Of a stretch of DNA of 64,000 nucleotides, positions 53,922 to 62,720 are shown piece by piece. The DNA is from Weeksella virosa DSM 16922 (lineage in GTDB: Bacteria > Bacteroidota > Bacteroidia > Flavobacteriales > Weeksellaceae). The notes under the pieces are model-generated. The model worked only from the letters and a program-made list of their open reading frames with translations, ran no database searches and was not told where the DNA came from. The translations under genes were made by a program, and so were the position numbers. Location: contig NC_015144.1 in the NCBI RefSeq assembly GCF_000189415.1, forward strand, positions 625,501 to 689,500, read 5' to 3'. Numbering within the stretch: the stretch's first letter is position 1; the number at the start of each line of letters is the position of its first letter.

Positions 53922-56257
53922 CTCTAATAACAGTTTAAATTTATAAATTTTTATAATATTTTAAACTGTTGGAGTTTTTGGGGGACTTACAATTCTATAA
54001 TGTAAATAAATTTAAGTCCGACGATGATCGCTCTATTGAAGATGTCTTAAAAAAAATGCCTGGGATTACTGTCGAAGACAATGGAACAATAAAGTATAAA
54101 AACAAAGAAATCGAAAAATTACTTTTAGATGGTGATGATTTGTTTTCTAATCAATATACAAATGGTTCACGCAATATATCTGCCAATATAATAGAGCAAG
54201 TACAAGCTTTGGAGCATTTTGAAGAAAACCCTTTACTGAAAACAGTAAAACATTCTGATAAAGTTGCATTAAATCTAAAAATAAAAAAAGGAATGTCCGA
54301 TATATCAGGTGATGCTATGTTAGGATATGGTATTGAGGATAGAACAGAAAATACGGTAAATGCCTTGGTAATTTCCAATTCCATAAAAAGTTTTTCTTTA
54401 TTAACACAAAATAATACTGGAGTCAACACTTCTCCTTTCGACTATTTTGGCTCCAATCAAGAGGTGTCATTTCATAAAATAAAAGATGAATTAGCCCCAA
54501 GATTAGTTCAAGATCCTTTGTTTAATAGTTCCGTAGGCGATGAAAGAGCAAATATAAACAAACTATATTACGGTAATACCAATACCATATTCAAATTATC
54601 TAAAAACTCTAACTTTAGAATCAATTATACGCATTTACAAGATCGTATTCGATTCTCTACCCAAACTGAATCTGATTATTCTTTTGAGAATCAAGAGCAA
54701 TTATCAATTACCGAAGAAAACAATACACAAAAAAAGACGCTTGTAAACGAGCTAAATGCAAAATTTACTTTGAAAAAAACACGTTTTATGATAGAAAATG
54801 AAACGGTTTACAAGTATGAAAAAATAAGTTCGAGCAGTGATTTTATTTCTAATTATCGTGAAAATTTTTATACACATCTTACTTCCAGAAATCAATATTT
54901 TAAAAACCATACGATTTTTACAGAGAAATTAAATAATCGACAAAGCCTACAATTATTTGGACTATTCTCTTTGAATCAATTACCACAAGACTACGAGATT
55001 ATTCCTGGTATGAATCTTTTACAAAATACAGAAACAACGGTGGCGACTTCACAAAACTCAAAGTTTACAAAACAATTTAGTACTGTTGGAGTAAATCTGT
55101 TTGGTCGTAATAAATTGGGTAAATATGAGTTGAGTAACAGTCTAAACTATTGGAAGAATTCTTTGAATTCTACTATTTTAGAGGATGAAATTTTATTGGA
55201 AGATCAAGAATTTGAAAATCAAATAAATTACCAAATACTAAATCAAAATCTTAGAGCTAAATATAGTTTTGTTTGGGATGATTGGGTTATTGAAAATCAA
55301 TTAAACCTCAAAAATTATTGGCTGAATTCTCAAATAAATCAAAAACATCATTTGGTATATAATCCTAAGCTTACAATCACTTACAAAATTAATCCAGAAA
55401 ATACGATTAATGCACAAATTTTCTACGATGAAGTGCCATTGTCCGAACAAAATATATACACCTCGTATCTTATTACAAATCACAGAACGATTCAGAATAA
55501 TATCCTATCTATAGAATTTGAAAAAACTAAAGGAATCACGTTTAGTTATTCTATGTTGAATATGTTCAACCAATTAAACATTAGTGCCAATTTAGATTAT
55601 TTATCAAAAAAGAATAACTTTTTCAATAGCATAGATATAAAGGAAAATATTACTAGAATAAGTACGTTTTTATTAGATGAAAGCAACAATCATTTGAATA
55701 TAGGTACAAGAATCCAAAAATATTATTATCCGATACGTTCAAATGTTCGTTTTTCTACCAATTATTCTTGGATTAATTATAAAAACATTGTAAATCTATC
55801 GGATATAAGAAATAATATAACTCAAAATATAAATATTGCATTGTATTATAAATCGTTGTTCAATTTTCCATTAAATATAGAAAATTCTCTACAATACAAT
55901 TACAATATACATACAACAAAAGGGATGAGTCAATTTAATGAATATCAGTATATTAATAATAATTTTAAGTTATTGATAAAACCTTCAGATAAATTATTTG
56001 CTCATATTAAATGGGAATATTATCGCCCAAACATCAAATCAAATACAAACTTTAATTTTTTAGATTTTTTTATAGAATACAAAATATTTGACGATAGACT
56101 AAAACTTTATATTAAAGGAAAAAATCTATTAAATCAGAATTTATTCAACAGCATATCTACAACAGATTATTATAAATATTACACCAGTCATAATCTTAAT
56201 AAAAGATATATTATGTCAGGTATCCAATTCAGTTTTTAATAATCTTACATTAATTGC

Positions 56258-56992
56258 TTACCTCATTTTCTGTGAAAAAACTTCGCCAACAATGATGCTT
56301 GTAGCCATGGCTACATTAAGACTTTCGGTTTGTTTCCCAATGGCCGGAATACTTATTTTATTAGTGATTTTATCCTCAACCGCCTTACTAATTCCATGCG
56401 CTTCACTCCCCATTACCAACATTGCATTTTCTGGAAACGGAAATTGAAAAATCGACTCACCTTCCATAAACGCACCTAAAATAGGATACTTATAATTTTC
56501 TATCACTTCTAAAATATCGGTATAATGTACCGCTACCCTCGCAAAAGATCCCATCGTAGACATGATAACTTTCGGGTTGTAAACATCAACGGATTCTTTA
56601 GAACAAATAATTTGTGTAATGCCAAACCAATCTGCCAACCGAATAATTGTGCCTAAATTCCCTGGATCGTTTATCGTATCCAAAACCAAAGTAAGTCCTT
56701 TTACCGGAGCTATAGAGCGTTGTGGCGGAATCTCGCAAACCGCTAAGCATTCGTTTGGTGTAGAAAGAAAACTAATTTTTTTCAGTTCATTGGGTGATAA
56801 ATAATGTACCGGAAGATTACCTTTCGCATCAAAATTTTGGTTCGTTGTGTACAGTTCTTTTACCGTAATGTTACTTTTCAGTACTTCTTTTACATTTTTA
56901 ACACCTTCTACGACAAACAAATTATATTTTTGTCTATATTTTTTAGATCCTAATGAAGTTATTATCTTCATTGCGTTTTTAGTTAACATCAT
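56258..56992 (-). CDS. RNA methyltransferase, TrmH/SpoU family
   Basis: A 244-residue SPOUT methyltransferase with an N-terminal substrate-binding domain (SLGSKKYRQKYNLFVVEGVKNVKEVL) and the knotted C-terminal domain: LDTINDPGNLGTIIR, MLVMGSEAHGIS and SLNVAMATSI. These hold the three SpoU motifs with catalytic Arg and SAM contacts. It 2'-O-methylates rRNA or tRNA. Start is ATG 56992 or 56989. Its last 66 bp are the restored copy of the displaced fragment at 50722-50787. It is head-to-head with tamL, with start codons only 3 bp apart. Confidence 0.93.
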   Translation of the reverse strand: MMLTKNAMKIITSLGSKKYRQKYNLFVVEGVKNVKEVLKSNITVKELYTTNQNFDAKGNLPVHYLSPNELKKISFLSTPNECLAVCEIPPQRSIAPVKGLTLVLDTINDPGNLGTIIRLADWFGITQIICSKESVDVYNPKVIMSTMGSFARVAVHYTDILEVIENYKYPILGAFMEGESIFQFPFPENAMLVMGSEAHGISKAVEDKITNKISIPAIGKQTESLNVAMATSIIVGEVFSQKMR

Positions 56993-56995
56993 TTT

Positions 56996-59623
56996 ATGCA
57001 AAAAAACATTACAAATATATCATTATTATTTAGTGCAATAATCTTTTTTTGGTCATGTAATGCTACAAAAAAAGTGCCCGAAGGTGAATATTTATTAACT
57101 AAGAATACATTCGAATTTATTGACAAAGAACAGAAAAAAAATCTTAGTGGCGAGCTAAATAATTATGTAAAGCAAAAACCAAACGCTAAGGTACTCGGTT
57201 TCTCGATTCCGTTAGCCGTCTACAACATGTCCGACCCAAAACTAGATACCGTATTTGAAATTTACTACAGTTACCCAGAATCTAGACAAAATAGAGAAAC
57301 ACTCGACAGCTTATTTCGCTCACACCATCTAGACGAATACGTAGGTAAAAGTAAATGGCTCGATCGATTATTTTTCACTAAAGGTCAACCTCCTGTTATT
57401 TTAGACACTGCTCAAATGGGTTTTTCTGAACGGAATTTAGAGGTTCATCTTAAAGACAAAGGATTCTTTGATTCAGATGTCACCGCAATTGCCAAAACAG
57501 ATTCTACCAATAAAAAAGCAGAAATCGTATACAAAATAAAACTCAACTCTCCTTCTTATATCGAAACCTATTCATACAACATTCAAGACACCTTGATCAA
57601 TCGATATGTCAATCAATCGGCAGAGAATTCTTTGCTGTTTGCAGGTGATCAGTACAATTATGAGAATTTCGAAAAAGAAAGAAACCGAATCGTAGATTAC
57701 CTAAAAAATAGAGGATTTTATGATTTCAATGCCTCGGGAGAAGATATTTATTTCGAAGCCGACACCACAAAAAGCAACAAAAGATTAGACGTAACTATGT
57801 TTATCGACCGATATATTGTCGATTCTACACTTTTGGTTCACGACACTTTACAACAAAAACAATACAACCAATACACGTTCAACAAAATAAGAATATTCCC
57901 TGATTCGGAAACTGCTGTAACTCCAGACCAGTTCAACCCAGACGATTTTCCATACCAAAGAAATTACAAAGGATATGAATTGTATTATCGAGAAAAACCC
58001 CGCTATAGAGCAAAATATTTCACAGACGGAATGGTAATGGAGCAAGATGCTCTGTATCGACTACGAAGCGAAACGCAAAGTAAACGCAACATTCTCAAGA
58101 AAGAAAACATGACTTTCCGTGGCTTTATCCCCGAAAAAGTCGACACAACACTCAATTATTACATCACCTATAGCCCCAAAAAAACGTATGATATGAATTT
58201 GTTTTTCGAGGGATATTGGGCGCGTTACCTCAACTTTGCAATTTCACCAGGGGTTACGCTCACAGCGAGAAATCTATTTCGGGGAGGCGAAAATCTAGAA
58301 ACCACATTCAAAGGAACTTTAGGGAATGTAAACAACGATTTTGCCGCCAAAAAAGAAGGATTTTTCAATGCTTATGAACTATCACTAGAATCAAAAATTC
58401 GTTTCCCTTATCTCTTTTTACCATTCAATGTAGAAAAATTTTTACCAAAGAGATTCTCATCAGAATCTGTTATCCGAATTGGTTCTAGTACACAACGAAA
58501 TGTTGGGTTGGATAGAAATAATTATACTTTTGGATTGGATTTCGATATCTCTTACCGAGAATTTCAACACAAAGTCTCTCTTTTCAATATAGAGTATGTA
58601 CGCAACAATAGAAAAGAGCGATATTACGACATTTATTCTCGCGATCGAGAAATTTTTGATCAAACAGCAAATGATTATTTTTTGTATGATCCTACTTTGC
58701 AAACCGATTATGAAAATGATTTGATTACCCGCGATCAATTAAGTGCTGTGATCGATGCCGACCAAGGCTTCCGAACATGGATGGATACTCAAATGGCAGA
58801 AAATTTTGTATTATTCCAAAACATGCTATACCGAAAAGCGAGTATTTCTCAAGACGCTTTGATCAATTCTTTCATCTATCAGTTTACGTACAACGAAGAA
58901 AATGTACCTAGAATATCCAATAGAAACCCTTGGTTTATCAATGCTCGCATAGAGCTTGCTGGTAATTTGCTAGGATTATTAGATAAAAGTTTTGGTTTTA
59001 TAAAAGATACCGACGAACTTGGTGAAGAAGTAGGAACAATATTTTCTATACCTTATTCGCAATTTGTCAAAGTAGATGTAGATGCTCGAAAAAAATGGAA
59101 TTTCGATAAAACCCTTACGATTGCAACGCGCGCAATGTTTGGTTTTGCTCAACCTTACGGGAATTCTAATTTCATCCCTTTTATCCGAAGCTACTCGGCT
59201 GGTGGCTCGAACGATGTTCGCGGTTGGGCACCACTTACTTTAGGTCCATCTGATCAGCCTCGCGTACCAAATTCTAAAAACCAAAGTTTATCTTTTGAAA
59301 GTATGAAAATTTTATTGAATGCTGAAGTACGAAAACGTTTTTTCGGTAACGTAGAAGGTGCTTATTTTATCGATGCTGGGAATATTTGGGGAACGAGCAA
59401 AGATCGTCCTCAGACCATGTTTCATTTCGACAAATTCATCAATCAGTTTGGTATTGGTACGGGTGTTGGCTTACGTTATCATATCGGGACGTTTGCTATA
59501 ATACGATTAGATGCAGCATTCAAACTTCATGATCCATCCTATCCAAAAGGAGAACGTTGGCGTTTTGTTGATTTTAAAGACAACAAACCCCGTTTACATT
59601 TTGGGATAAATTATCCATTCTAA
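56996..59623 (+). CDS. tamL: Translocation and assembly module lipoprotein TamL (BamA/TamA family)
   Basis: An 875-residue outer-membrane assembly protein. MQKNITNISLLFSAIIFFWSC ends in a lipobox (Cys21), a Bacteroidota feature of this paralogue. POTRA-like repeats fill about residues 90-390, then a D15/Omp85 barrel at the C terminus with VRGWAPLTLGPSD and GNIWGTSKDR, ending in the usual FGINYPF. It works with TamB in exporting or inserting outer-membrane proteins or lipids. Its ATG lies only 3 bp from the divergent methyltransferase start, so the promoter must lie inside that gene. Confidence 0.92.
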   Translation: MQKNITNISLLFSAIIFFWSCNATKKVPEGEYLLTKNTFEFIDKEQKKNLSGELNNYVKQKPNAKVLGFSIPLAVYNMSDPKLDTVFEIYYSYPESRQNRETLDSLFRSHHLDEYVGKSKWLDRLFFTKGQPPVILDTAQMGFSERNLEVHLKDKGFFDSDVTAIAKTDSTNKKAEIVYKIKLNSPSYIETYSYNIQDTLINRYVNQSAENSLLFAGDQYNYENFEKERNRIVDYLKNRGFYDFNASGEDIYFEADTTKSNKRLDVTMFIDRYIVDSTLLVHDTLQQKQYNQYTFNKIRIFPDSETAVTPDQFNPDDFPYQRNYKGYELYYREKPRYRAKYFTDGMVMEQDALYRLRSETQSKRNILKKENMTFRGFIPEKVDTTLNYYITYSPKKTYDMNLFFEGYWARYLNFAISPGVTLTARNLFRGGENLETTFKGTLGNVNNDFAAKKEGFFNAYELSLESKIRFPYLFLPFNVEKFLPKRFSSESVIRIGSSTQRNVGLDRNNYTFGLDFDISYREFQHKVSLFNIEYVRNNRKERYYDIYSRDREIFDQTANDYFLYDPTLQTDYENDLITRDQLSAVIDADQGFRTWMDTQMAENFVLFQNMLYRKASISQDALINSFIYQFTYNEENVPRISNRNPWFINARIELAGNLLGLLDKSFGFIKDTDELGEEVGTIFSIPYSQFVKVDVDARKKWNFDKTLTIATRAMFGFAQPYGNSNFIPFIRSYSAGGSNDVRGWAPLTLGPSDQPRVPNSKNQSLSFESMKILLNAEVRKRFFGNVEGAYFIDAGNIWGTSKDRPQTMFHFDKFINQFGIGTGVGLRYHIGTFAIIRLDAAFKLHDPSYPKGERWRFVDFKDNKPRLHFGINYPF

Positions 59624-59635
59624 AAATAGTTTACC

Positions 59636-59643
59636 TATCTTTG
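59636..59643 (+). promoter_or_regulatory. Bacteroidota-type -7 element of fbaA
   Basis: TATCTTTG exactly matches TAnnTTTG and lies 21 bp before the ATG at 59665, 12 bp past the tamL stop. Confidence 0.6.
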
Positions 59644-59664
59644 TTTAACCAAATTTTTAATACG

Positions 59665-60732
59665 ATGAGTAGAAAATTTCCTGCTGGTGTTGCCACTGGC
59701 CAATTAGTACAAGAAATCATACAAGATGCTAAAACAAATAAATATGCTCTACCAGCATGCAATGTGATCGGATCCGACTCAATTAATGCAGCAATGGAAA
59801 CTGCCGTTGAAGTAAATTCGCCAATTATTATTCAGTTTTCTAATGGTGGAGCCGCTTTCAACGCAGGTAAAGGTCTAAGCAATGACCAGCAACGTGCAGC
59901 AGTTTTGGGCTCTATTGCAGGTGCAAAACACATCCATCAATTGGCAGAAGCTTACGGAGCAACCGTTATTTTGCATACAGACCATTGTGCAAAAAATCTT
60001 TTACCTTGGATTGATGGTTTATTAGAAGCCAACGAGCAATATTATAACCAATTTGGTAAAACTTTATTCAGTTCGCATATGCTCGATCTTTCAGAAGAAC
60101 CTTTGAAAGAAAACATGGAGATCTCTAAAAGATATCTAGAACGTATGTCGAAAATCGGGATGACACTCGAGATAGAATTAGGAATTACAGGTGGTGAAGA
60201 AGATGGTGTAGACAACACAAATGTTGATAACTCTTTACTCTATACACAACCAGAAGAAGTAGCCTTCGTTTATGAATCCCTAAAAGAAGTTAGCGATAAT
60301 TTTTGGGTTGCAGCAGCATTCGGTAATGTTCATGGAGTTTACAAGCCTGGGAATGTAGTTCTTACACCAAAAATTTTGTACAACTCACAACAATTCATCG
60401 AACAAAAATTTGGTGTAAAAGACGCCATTAATTTTGTTTTCCACGGTGGTTCAGGTTCTTCTTTAGAAGAAATTAGAGAAGCAATAGATTATGGTGTAAT
60501 AAAAATGAATATTGACACCGATTTGCAATTTGCTTTCATGGAAGGAGTGAGAAAGTATTTTGATGAAAATAGCGCTTACCTACAGTCACAAATCGGAAAC
60601 CCAGAAGGAGAAGACAAACCGAATAAAAAATTCTACGATCCACGTGTATGGTTACGTAAAGGAGAAGTAAGTTTCAAAGAAAGACTGAAACAAGCTTTTG
60701 AAGATTTAAACAATATTAATCGTTTAGGATAA
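59665..60732 (+). CDS. fbaA: Class II fructose-bisphosphate aldolase
   Basis: A 355-residue zinc-dependent aldolase of the long class IIA type. VILHTDHCAKN holds a metal His and the catalytic Asp, EIELGITGGEED the conserved loop, NVHGVYKPGNV and VFHGGSGSS the other metal His residues and phosphate site, and MNIDTDLQFAFMEGV the end. It cleaves fructose 1,6-bisphosphate to triose phosphates in glycolysis and runs in reverse in gluconeogenesis. I start at ATG 59665 (MSRKFPAGV). It precedes accD by 24 bp, so both are likely co-transcribed. Confidence 0.97.
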   Translation: MSRKFPAGVATGQLVQEIIQDAKTNKYALPACNVIGSDSINAAMETAVEVNSPIIIQFSNGGAAFNAGKGLSNDQQRAAVLGSIAGAKHIHQLAEAYGATVILHTDHCAKNLLPWIDGLLEANEQYYNQFGKTLFSSHMLDLSEEPLKENMEISKRYLERMSKIGMTLEIELGITGGEEDGVDNTNVDNSLLYTQPEEVAFVYESLKEVSDNFWVAAAFGNVHGVYKPGNVVLTPKILYNSQQFIEQKFGVKDAINFVFHGGSGSSLEEIREAIDYGVIKMNIDTDLQFAFMEGVRKYFDENSAYLQSQIGNPEGEDKPNKKFYDPRVWLRKGEVSFKERLKQAFEDLNNINRLG

Positions 60733-60756
60733 CCCTAACAAAACTAAAATAGCATT

Positions 60757-61605
60757 ATGCCTTGGTTTATTAGACGAAAAAAAAATATCACTACCCCAAC
60801 CGAAGCGAAAAAAGATGTACCAAAAGGTCTATGGTACAAAACTCCTTCGGGAAAAATAATTGAAACAGAAGAACTCAAAGCAAACAACTACGTAAGTCCA
60901 GAAGATGATCATCATGTTCGTATTGGTAGCAAAGAATATTTCGATATCCTTTTCGACGATGGGAAATTCAAAGAACTCGATGCCAATCTAAGCAGTGAAG
61001 ACCCTCTGAATTGGGTTGATACCAAACCCTACAAAGAACGTTTAGAAGAACTAAAAACAAAAACTGGACTCAATGACTCTATACGTACAGGCGTAGGAAA
61101 AGTACACGGTAGAGACATTACAGTTTGTTGTATGGATTTTAAATTCATCGGGGGATCATTAGGATCAGTAATGGGGGAGAAAATTGCCCGTGCTGTGGAT
61201 TATTGCATCAAACACAAAACTCCATTATTGATCATTACCCAATCTGGAGGAGCTCGTATGATGGAAGCTGCCATATCGCTGATGCAATTAGCAAAAGTAG
61301 AAGCTAAACTAATACAATTAGCAGAACACAATATCCCTTATATAACTTTATTGACGAATCCTTCTTTTGGTGGGATTACCGCTTCTTTTGGCTCTATAGG
61401 AGATATTATTATGGCTGAACCAGGAGCATTGATAGGGTTTGCTGGTCCACGTGTAATCAAAGAAACCATCGGACGAGACTTACCTAAAGGATTCCAAACT
61501 TCTGAATTTTTATTAGAAAAAGGGTTTGTAGATATGATTGTTCACCGAACTAAACTAAAAGATAAGTTAAAAGAAGTTACTGATATGTTGATGCCTATCA
61601 AATAA
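60757..61605 (+). CDS. accD: Acetyl-CoA carboxylase carboxyltransferase subunit beta
   Basis: A 282-residue AccD. The crotonase-fold core is intact: [66 protein letters not shown] and [10 protein letters not shown]. Where E. coli AccD has a four-Cys zinc ribbon, this one has WYKTPSGKI...[13 protein letters not shown] with no Cys, so the zinc finger is lost, as seen to varying degree in Flavobacteriia. With AccA it transfers carboxyl from biotin to acetyl-CoA to start fatty-acid synthesis. AccA, AccB and AccC are not in the window. Confidence 0.96.
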   Translation: MPWFIRRKKNITTPTEAKKDVPKGLWYKTPSGKIIETEELKANNYVSPEDDHHVRIGSKEYFDILFDDGKFKELDANLSSEDPLNWVDTKPYKERLEELKTKTGLNDSIRTGVGKVHGRDITVCCMDFKFIGGSLGSVMGEKIARAVDYCIKHKTPLLIITQSGGARMMEAAISLMQLAKVEAKLIQLAEHNIPYITLLTNPSFGGITASFGSIGDIIMAEPGALIGFAGPRVIKETIGRDLPKGFQTSEFLLEKGFVDMIVHRTKLKDKLKEVTDMLMPIK

Positions 61606-61675
61606 TTAATGGAAAGAATGCAAATATTTTTAATTATTTTAACGATATAATTTGGATTATTAAAAAATGATTTAT

Positions 61676-61683
61676 TATATTTG
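61676..61683 (+). promoter_or_regulatory. Bacteroidota-type -7 element of the first tRNA cluster
   Basis: TATATTTG matches TAnnTTTG, 10 bp before tRNA-Gly. The same TATATTTGCAC string precedes the second cluster at 62389, which supports both. Confidence 0.75.
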
Positions 61684-61693
61684 CACTCCATTC

Positions 61694-61766
<73 letters not shown>

Positions 61767-61786
61767 CTACTTCATATGAAGTGGCT

Positions 61787-61870
61787 GCCTTGGTGGTGGA
61801 ATTGGTAGACACGCAGGACTTAAAATCCTGTGTCCATTAGGACGTGCGGGTTCAAGTCCCGCCTGAGGTA
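61787..61870 (+). tRNA. tRNA-Leu (anticodon UAA)
   Basis: A class II tRNA of about 84 nt: acceptor start GCCTTGG, D-arm with GGTAGACAC, anticodon arm CAGGA-CTTAAAA-TCCTG with anticodon TAA, long variable arm TGTCCATTAGGACGT, T-arm GCGGGTTCAAGTCCCGC. The identical sequence recurs at 62502-62585. CCA is not encoded. Confidence 0.95.
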
Positions 61871-61871
61871 C

Positions 61872-61915
61872 AAAAAACGCTCAAATAACTACTTGTGTTA
61901 TTCGAGCGTTTTTTT
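61872..61915 (+). terminator. Intrinsic terminator of the first tRNA cluster
   Basis: AAAAAACGCTC-AATAAC and GTTATTCGAGCGTTTTTTT form a long stem with a loop of about 8 bases and a T-run, directly after tRNA-Leu. Confidence 0.9.
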
Positions 61916-62388
61916 ATGTGCATTTTCTTCGCAACTGAAACATGCATTTTTGGTAGACCAACAAAGAATGTTTTTCGTCATTAAATTATTTTTCTACTAC
62001 TTTAAAGAAGAACAATCAGAAGCATATGAAATTTATACCATCCGTGTATTTTGAGCAAACCTACTAAAAAAACTTCTCGTTTACGACCTGTAACAATACA
62101 ATTCGAGTTGTAGTAAGATTACTTGCATAAATCTTTTCAATGATTAATTCTTTTTTTATTCAAAAACCCAACCAGGTAGTCTTTCTCATCTGAATTTTGT
62201 AGAGGTGTAACAATAGAATAAAAATATTGCAATTATCTTCTAACTAAGAAAGAGTATTGATGATTATAATAAATAATTATAGGTGATTATAAAAAATTTA
62301 TCATCTCCTAAATCATTCTCAACCAACGAGAAAAAAAATATTTTTATTTTTTTTTATAATTAATTTGGTAAAACGAAAAAACTTGCAA
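61916..62388 (+). other. Intergenic stretch between tRNA clusters (473 bp)
   Basis: AT-rich. No gene is supported. On the minus strand a coding-like run ends at TGA 62137-62139 and includes YFYSIVTPLQNSDEKDYL; it has no clear start and I cannot assign it to a family. It may be a relic or chance. Confidence 0.45.
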
Positions 62389-62396
62389 TATATTTG
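62389..62396 (+). promoter_or_regulatory. Bacteroidota-type -7 element of the second tRNA cluster
   Basis: TATATTTG, 12 bp before tRNA-Gly, with TTG of ACTTGC just upstream. It matches the element before the first cluster. Confidence 0.75.
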
Positions 62397-62408
62397 CACC
62401 CACAATAA

Positions 62409-62481
62409 GCGGGAATAGCTCAATTGGTAGAGCGTCAGCCTTCCAAGCTGAATGTTGCGAGTTCGAGTCTCGTTTCCCGCT
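62409..62481 (+). tRNA. tRNA-Gly (anticodon UCC), copy 1
   Basis: Acceptor GCGGGAA/TTCCCGC with discriminator T, anticodon arm TCAGC-CTTCCAA-GCTGA with anticodon TCC, T-arm GCGAGTTCGAGTCTCGT. CCA is not encoded. It is identical in its folded part to the copy at 62615. Confidence 0.95.
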
Positions 62482-62501
62482 CTACTTCAAAAGAAGTGGG
62501 A

Positions 62502-62585
62502 GCCTTGGTGGTGGAATTGGTAGACACGCAGGACTTAAAATCCTGTGTCCATTAGGACGTGCGGGTTCAAGTCCCGCCTGAGGTA
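62502..62585 (+). tRNA. tRNA-Leu (anticodon UAA), copy 2
   Basis: Identical over 84 nt to the tRNA-Leu at 61787-61870, which points to a recent duplication or conversion of the cluster. Anticodon TAA. CCA is not encoded. Confidence 0.95.
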
Positions 62586-62614
62586 CAAAAATTTACTTAT
62601 AAACGCAGTTAATT

Positions 62615-62690
62615 GCGGGAATAGCTCAATTGGTAGAGCGTCAGCCTTCCAAGCTGAATGTTGCGAGTTCGAGTCTCGTTTCCCGCTCCA
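62615..62690 (+). tRNA. tRNA-Gly (anticodon UCC), copy 2, with encoded CCA
   Basis: Same 73-nt sequence as 62409-62481, followed by CCA at 62688-62690 in the DNA. It is the only tRNA of the six here with an encoded CCA, which may be chance since the terminator's A-run follows. Confidence 0.95.
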
Positions 62691-62720
62691 AAAAACAGCA
62701 CAATTATAGTGCTGTTTTTT
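62691..62720. terminator. Intrinsic terminator after the second tRNA cluster
   Basis: AAAACAGCAC and GTGCTGTTTT pair around AATTATA, with T-run TTTTTT. It separates the tRNA cluster from the converging helix-hairpin-helix gene and can serve both. Confidence 0.9.

Larger units (their letters stand above)
52796..53991 (-). mobile_element. Insertion sequence of the IS3 family, complete
   Basis: A 1196-bp element with imperfect terminal inverted repeats: left TGTAAGTTCCCCGTTTTTCC and right TGTAAGTCCCCCAAAAACTC (read inwards), continuing into CCAACAGTT on both sides. Flanking ATT at 52793-52795 and 53992-53994 is the 3-bp target duplication. Two leftward genes, orfA and orfB, have a slippery A-run between them. 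Both ends and the genes look intact, so it may still be active. The name of the element cannot be given without a database. Confidence 0.93.
52395..56239 (+). pseudogene. TonB-dependent-receptor-like outer membrane protein, disrupted by an insertion sequence
   Basis: The first part (52395-52795) has a signal peptide and a carboxypeptidase-regulatory domain (GHVRDETGFDLPNVSVLLK). The rest (53992-56239) has the plug (SIEDVLKKMPGITVED, KEIEKLLLDGDDLF) and barrel to an aromatic end. An IS sits between. Removing 52796-53991 and one 3-bp duplicate joins KNDTTF to YNVNKFKSDDDR in frame with nothing missing. The fragment after the IS keeps an open frame from a TTG inside the element end, but lacks the signal, so function is unlikely. 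Intact length would be about 880 residues, as in the paralogue at 11.7 kb. Confidence 0.92.
50788..56323. mobile_element. Probable integrated segment in the 3' end of the trmH-family gene
   Basis: The 5.5-kb segment is bordered by direct repeats of the trmH 3' end: a 66-bp fragment at the left edge and the corresponding 66 bp of the intact gene (56258-56323) at the right. Genes inside are more AT-rich than neighbours: XRE regulator, frameshifted small exported peptide, GLPGLI protein, outer-membrane receptor (split by an IS3-family element). I found no integrase, so the segment may be a decayed element or one moved by functions supplied elsewhere. Element limits are inferred from the repeat, not from a mapped att core. 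Confidence 0.65.

Noticed and set aside
53969-56239. The large open frame after the insertion sequence as a complete gene
   Set aside because: Its first codons come from the insertion-sequence end, it has no signal peptide, and it joins exactly to the preceding fragment once the element is removed.
50788-56257. An integrase or excisionase in the island
   Set aside because: I looked in both strands; the only recombinase is the IS3-family transposase, which belongs to the insertion sequence.
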